25,003 nucleotides of DNA, from assembly GCA_905212515.1 (NCBI GenBank), contig CAJMEU010000022.1, forward strand, positions 1-25,003, read 5' to 3'. This DNA is from an uncultured Oscillospiraceae bacterium (GTDB lineage: Bacteria > Bacillota > Clostridia > Oscillospirales > Ruminococcaceae). Of this stretch, positions 21,526 through 25,003 are shown one piece after another. Below the pieces are notes generated by a model. The model worked only from the letters and a program-made list of their open reading frames with translations. It was not told the DNA's origin and ran no database searches. Made by a program: the position numbers and the translations under genes. Positions within the stretch are counted from its first letter, which is position 1, and each line of letters starts with the position of its first letter.

Positions 21526-23322
21526 TTATAAAACCGTCTGGTCGAACTCCATGGGGTTCTCGTAGCTCAGGGGCAGGGTGACGGAGATGCAGGTGCTGCC
21601 CGGCCGGCTGTCGATCTTCACCCGGGCGTCGGTGCCGTACAGCAGATCCAGCCGCTCGATGATATTGCGCAGGCCCACGCCGGTGTGGCCGGGGGCTGCG
21701 GGGCCCTGCTTTTTTGACAGCAGCAGTTCCTGCTGCTGCGGGGTGATGCCGGGGCCGTTGTCCTGCACGGCCAACAGCAGGTGCTTTTCATCCGCCAGCC
21801 GGGCCGAGACGCAGACGACGGAGATCTCAGGCGTGGTGCACAGGCCGTGGACCAGGGAATTTTCCAAAATGGGCTGCAGGGACATGGTGGGGATCACCGC
21901 CGCCCGGGCCGCGGGCTCGCAGAAGAAAGTGACCTGCAGGCGGCTGCCCTGGATGGTTTGGTGAATTTGGGCATAGTCCTCCAGGCTTTCCAGCTCCTCG
22001 CCCACGGTGATGAACTGGCGGTTCATATTGCCGGTGATGAGGCGGAAATAGTGGCTGATGCGCAGGATGCTGCGGCTCAGTTCCGGGTTGCCCTCCACCT
22101 TGGCCATGGCATTGATGGCCTCCAGAGAGTTGAAGATAAAGTGGGGGTTCAGCTGTGTTTGCAGCGAGCGGTATTGGTATTCCAATAACTTGAACTGGGC
22201 GTTCACCTTCAGGGTCTCCTCTTTCACCACCCGCTGCAGCAGCAGGGAGATCTTGTGGGACATATCGTTAAAATGGACGGTCAGCTGGCCGATGTCGTCC
22301 TCGCTGACCACGGGAATGGTCTGATCCAGGTGGCCGCTGGCCAAATTGTCCATGGCATTGGTGAGATTATTGAGCTGGCGCATCAGCCGCTGCATGGAGA
22401 CCAAAAGCGCGAACACCCCCGCCGCCAGGCCCGCAATGCCGCACACAGCCACAGAGCGGGCCACGGCGGCATTGGAGCGCTGCACCCGGCCCAGCGGGGC
22501 AAGGCCCATGGTTTTTACGCCGTTGTAGGTGATCTGGGAGGCAAAATATTCGCAGCCGTTGATGGTCACCTCCGGCTGGTCCCACCGGCCCTGCTGGCTG
22601 AGCAGGGCCAGGTCGTCCAGCAGGCTGTCGTTTTCCAGGCCCGCGGTGAAAAGCAGTTCCGGTTCCACAGCCCTTCCGCTGGGGGTGAAAAAGAGGAAGG
22701 TGTACTCCAGCTCCCGGCTTTGCTCACCCAGGCTGAAAAGGGAGTGGTCCTTCAAGTGGGCCACGAAGCGCCCGCAGTGGGTCAGCGGGGAAGTGTAGTC
22801 ATTGTGGCGCACCAGGTAAATATCGCCGTCCCGGCCCCGGTGCCACTGGCAGCTGGCGTCATCGCTTTTTGCGGGCGTCAGCAGAAAGCCCGCCGCCTCC
22901 GAGGCCAATTCGCTGTTGCCCGTGCGCAGCGTGGTGGCGGAGAGCATCACCTCCTTGGGGGTGAGGATCATCAAAAAATCAAAGGGGGAGGTGGTGGACA
23001 GCATTTGATTGAGCGCCAGCTGCACGTCCGCAGTGCGGCCCTGGGACTCCGAGCGGCGGATCAGCAGCGGCAGGTCGAACATCTTCATGGCGTTGTACAG
23101 GCGGATCTCCTGATCCTGCAGCAAGGTGGAAAAGTTGATGCCCACCTGCTCGGTGACCAGGGAGAGATTGTCCCGGGTATCCTTGAAGCGCAGGCGGTTG
23201 TTCAGGTAGATCTGCTGGATCACGATCACAGTGATGATGAGGAACAGGATCACCGCGAACACCAAAATCACCTTGTTGCGGAAACGCACGGAGGATAGGT
23301 GGGACTTCAGTTTTTTCAGCAT
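21526..23322 (-). CDS. YesM/LytS-type sensor histidine kinase
   Basis: A 598-residue membrane sensor. A first membrane helix at about 18-40 (VILVFAVILFLIITVIVIQQ) is followed by an extracellular sensing region of roughly 245 residues, a second helix at about 289-310, then HAMP (about 311-365). The His_kinase domain has the phosphoacceptor His394 in LNPHFIFNSLE. The ATPase domain has ILENSLVHG (Asn488), DNGPGI and GVGLRNIIERL. This architecture belongs to two-component systems that control carbohydrate transporters. I start at ATG 23322 (MLKKLKSHL); longer versions would begin at or before the predicted transcription start. The neighbouring minus-strand sugar permeases are its likely target. 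No response regulator is in the window. Confidence 0.9.
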   Translation of the reverse strand: MLKKLKSHLSSVRFRNKVILVFAVILFLIITVIVIQQIYLNNRLRFKDTRDNLSLVTEQVGINFSTLLQDQEIRLYNAMKMFDLPLLIRRSESQGRTADVQLALNQMLSTTSPFDFLMILTPKEVMLSATTLRTGNSELASEAAGFLLTPAKSDDASCQWHRGRDGDIYLVRHNDYTSPLTHCGRFVAHLKDHSLFSLGEQSRELEYTFLFFTPSGRAVEPELLFTAGLENDSLLDDLALLSQQGRWDQPEVTINGCEYFASQITYNGVKTMGLAPLGRVQRSNAAVARSVAVCGIAGLAAGVFALLVSMQRLMRQLNNLTNAMDNLASGHLDQTIPVVSEDDIGQLTVHFNDMSHKISLLLQRVVKEETLKVNAQFKLLEYQYRSLQTQLNPHFIFNSLEAINAMAKVEGNPELSRSILRISHYFRLITGNMNRQFITVGEELESLEDYAQIHQTIQGSRLQVTFFCEPAARAAVIPTMSLQPILENSLVHGLCTTPEISVVCVSARLADEKHLLLAVQDNGPGITPQQQELLLSKKQGPAAPGHTGVGLRNIIERLDLLYGTDARVKIDSRPGSTCISVTLPLSYENPMEFDQTVL

Positions 23323-23370
23323 GAAGGGACGACCTGCCTTTCGCGCCCGGGCGGGCGCCATGATGCATTG

Positions 23371-23400
23371 ATTATAGCATACCCCCCTGCAAAGGGGCAA
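23371..23400 (-). promoter_or_regulatory. Promoter of the sensor kinase gene
   Basis: On the minus strand -35 TTGCCC (23400-23395) and -10 TATAAT (23376-23371) are 18 bp apart, and TGC before the -10 makes an extended -10 element. It lets the kinase be transcribed without the permease genes. Confidence 0.65.
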
Positions 23401-23406
23401 AGTACG

Positions 23407-23434
23407 AGCCGCACCTGCCTTGGCGGGTGCGGCT
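23407..23434 (-). terminator. Stem-loop between the MalG-type permease and the kinase promoter
   Basis: AGCCGCACC (23407-23415) pairs with GGTGCGGCT (23426-23434), and the inner GCC/GGC plus a T-G wobble extend it to a GC-rich hairpin of about 11-13 bp. On the minus strand only CGTACTTTGCCCC follows, so the U-tract is poor. It may terminate or stabilise the permease mRNA. Confidence 0.55.
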
Positions 23435-23444
23435 TTGGTGACCA

Positions 23445-24332
23445 TCAGCCCTTGACGGCGCCGGCGGTGATGCCGCTGACGATATACTTTTGCAGGCACA
23501 GATAGAGCACCAGGATGGGAAGCATGGCCAGCACGAAGAACGCGAAGGCCTGGTTGAGCATGGAGGTGTTCTCGTTGAAATAGACGATCTGTGCCAGGGT
23601 GAGCGTGAAGGAGGCTTTGTCCCGCAGCAGGATGATGGAGGTGCTGTAATCGTTCCAGATGAACAGCGTGTTCAGTACCAGCTGGGTGACGTTGATGGGC
23701 GTCATCAGCGGGAACACCACCTTCCAGAAGGTCTGGAAGCGGTTGCAGCCGTCGATGCTGGCCGCCTCCTCCAGCTCGCGGGGGACGGTTTTGATAAAGC
23801 CGGTGACAGCCACCAGGCTGATGGAGATCTGCAGGCCGGCACGGGCCAGGACAAAGCCGATGTTCGAGCTGACCAGCCCGGCGTTGTACCAGTTGATATA
23901 CAGCGGCAGCTCGAAACACTGGAAGGGGATGAGCAGGCCCAGGGTGAGCAAGCCGTACATGAACGTGTAAAATTTGGTGTTGAAGCGTGCCAGCACCCAG
24001 GCGGACATGGAGGTGATGGCCATCAGCAAAAACACGGTGGGAATGGTGTTGAGGATGCTGTTTTTGTAACCGGTGAGGAAACTTTCGTTTTCAAAGATGA
24101 CGTCGTGATAATTCTGCAAGGTAGGATGATCGGGCCAGGCCAGGCGGTCGGCCGTGATGGTGCCCGGCGAGCGGAAGGAATAGAGGACAGCCACATAAAA
24201 GGGCAGCACCACCAGCAGCATCACCAGCAGCGTCAGCACCACTTTGGTGCCTTGGCTCAAAAATTTTTTCCGCCGGTTGGCCCGATGCAGCTTGAGGTAA
24301 TAGGCGTCATTTTTCACTGCGGTGGTCGTCAT
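23445..24332 (-). CDS. Sugar ABC transporter permease, MalG type (carbohydrate uptake CUT1 family)
   Basis: A 295-residue inner-membrane permease. After a basic N-terminus (HRANRRKKF) come about six membrane helices, starting VVLTLLVMLLVVLPFYVAV. The EAA loop that docks on the ATPase reads ELEEAASIDGCNRFQTFW near residue 192, followed by FPLMTP as in MalG. The start ATG (24332-24330) shares one base with the stop codon of the upstream MalF-type gene, so the two are translationally coupled. It would import a sugar or oligosaccharide with a binding protein not seen here. No ATPase gene is in the window; in this family a shared MsmK-type ATPase encoded elsewhere is common. Confidence 0.93.
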   Translation of the reverse strand: MTTTAVKNDAYYLKLHRANRRKKFLSQGTKVVLTLLVMLLVVLPFYVAVLYSFRSPGTITADRLAWPDHPTLQNYHDVIFENESFLTGYKNSILNTIPTVFLLMAITSMSAWVLARFNTKFYTFMYGLLTLGLLIPFQCFELPLYINWYNAGLVSSNIGFVLARAGLQISISLVAVTGFIKTVPRELEEAASIDGCNRFQTFWKVVFPLMTPINVTQLVLNTLFIWNDYSTSIILLRDKASFTLTLAQIVYFNENTSMLNQAFAFFVLAMLPILVLYLCLQKYIVSGITAGAVKG

Positions 24333-24961
24333 CAGGCTTCGACCTCCAATCTGCGCAGAATGCGCGTGACGATCTGCGTCAGCACCACCAGGATCAGCGT
24401 CAGGATGATGGCGGCCGCCTGGCCCAGGCCGGCCTTGCTGTTGGAGAAGATGCTGTCGTAGATGTAAACGGCCGTCAGCTGCCCCTCCTGCGCGTTGCGG
24501 GCCACAGCCATGGGCAGGTCGAACGTGCGCAGGCCCCAGGCCAGCAGCAGGGTGATGTTGGTGGTGAAGGCGGGCACGATCAGCGGCAGCGTGATGGAGC
24601 GGAACTGCTGCAGCTTGCTGGCGCCCTCCACGGTGGCGGCCTCAAAGTAATCCTTGGGGATGGTCTGCAAAGCGGCGATGTAAATCAGCATGGTGTACCC
24701 CATGTCGCGCCAGCTGGCGATGATGACCATGCCGTATACGATCTGGCCCGGCATGCCCAGAGGGCTGACCAGCCCGGTGAGCTGGCCGTACACGTCGGTG
24801 AACACGTAGGACCAGACGATGGCGCCCGCGGTGACAGACACGGTGAACGGCAGAAACAGCACCGTGCGCGCCACGTTGTTGAACCAGGACGAGCGGTGGA
24901 TCATCAGCGCGAGCCCCAGTCCGGCCAAGTTGGCGGACAGGCAGTATAAAAGCGGGAATTT
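24332..24961 (-). CDS. Sugar ABC transporter permease, MalF type (partial; in-frame stop near window edge)
   Basis: The readable frame gives about 210 residues matching the C-terminal two-thirds of MalF-type permeases: SANLAGLGLALMI, then TVLFLPFTVSVTAGAIVW, and the EAA loop DYFEAATVEGASKLQQFR. The first membrane helices expected upstream are missing. At 24964-24962 (minus strand) the frame meets a TGA. Beyond it the same frame continues to the edge with residues that look family-like (LTTNFLHQAVGST). No convincing start codon with a ribosome binding site lies inside the readable part; TTG 24928 would give a truncated protein. It is most likely a full gene interrupted by a mutation or by sequence error. 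It is coupled to the MalG-type gene by a one-base overlap. Confidence 0.8.
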   Translation of the reverse strand, partial: KFPLLYCLSANLAGLGLALMIHRSSWFNNVARTVLFLPFTVSVTAGAIVWSYVFTDVYGQLTGLVSPLGMPGQIVYGMVIIASWRDMGYTMLIYIAALQTIPKDYFEAATVEGASKLQQFRSITLPLIVPAFTTNITLLLAWGLRTFDLPMAVARNAQEGQLTAVYIYDSIFSNSKAGLGQAAAIILTLILVVLTQIVTRILRRLEVEA

Positions 24962-25003
24962 TCAGGTGCTCCCGACAGCCTGATGAAGGAAATTGGTGGT
25001 CAG

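Noticed and set aside
23323..23919. N-terminal extension of the sensor kinase by about 200 codons
   Set aside because: The extension runs antisense-frame through the MalG-type permease gene, the hairpin and the kinase promoter. The first helix begins right after MLKKLKSHL.
1..25003. Mobile elements, CRISPR arrays, tRNA or rRNA genes, toxin-antitoxin or phage-defence genes
   Set aside because: No transposase, regular repeat-spacer pattern, tRNA cloverleaf, rRNA segment or defence-type protein was seen on either strand; every long gene is assigned to metabolism, transport or regulation.

Overview
The window looks like a chromosomal segment of a GC-rich Gram-positive anaerobe of the Clostridia, most like the gut Oscillospirales. 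The basis is sigma-A type promoters, strong AGGAGG-type ribosome binding sites, a lipobox lipoprotein, a T-box riboswitch, intrinsic terminators with U-tracts, and genes typical of that group (a YheO-type regulator, a YesM-type kinase, a sugar ABC transporter). The genus is inferred, not shown.

Region 1 (410-13427, + strand) is one long 12-gene operon for peptide uptake and breakdown. In order it holds a peptide-binding lipoprotein, an M20 peptidase, an M24 Xaa-Pro type peptidase, a second M20 peptidase, a free-standing creatinase-N domain protein, two Dpp/Opp permeases, a second full M24 peptidase, two Dpp/Opp ATPases, a PLP fold-type I enzyme (MalY/PatB-like or aminotransferase) and a YheO/DauR-like regulator. 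Most gaps are 3-40 nt and the two ATPase genes overlap. A strong promoter with an A/T-rich upstream tract (267-294) drives it. The leader carries two hairpins, a perfect 16-bp hairpin separates the binding protein from the rest, and the operon ends in a terminator whose loop is the regulator's stop codon. The combination suggests a dedicated scavenging system for a particular class of peptides or peptide conjugates.

Region 2 (13519-16808) holds a MATE exporter (+) facing an asparagine synthetase (-) across a strong terminator. The synthetase has a complete T-box leader whose specifier reads AAC (Asn) and whose antiterminator bulge fits a tRNA with discriminator G.

Region 3 (17018-21520) is sugar metabolism: an FGGY kinase (+), a convergent nagB-like/nagA pair (-), and a divergent AraC-type regulator (+).

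Region 4 (21526-25003, - strand) holds two MalF/MalG-type sugar permeases and a YesM/LytS-type sensor kinase with its own promoter. The MalF-like gene runs off the window and has an in-frame TGA near the edge. The solute-binding protein and response regulator expected for these are not in the window.

No rRNA, tRNA, CRISPR array, insertion sequence or phage gene was seen. The long antisense reading frames are shadows of GC-rich coding sequence.
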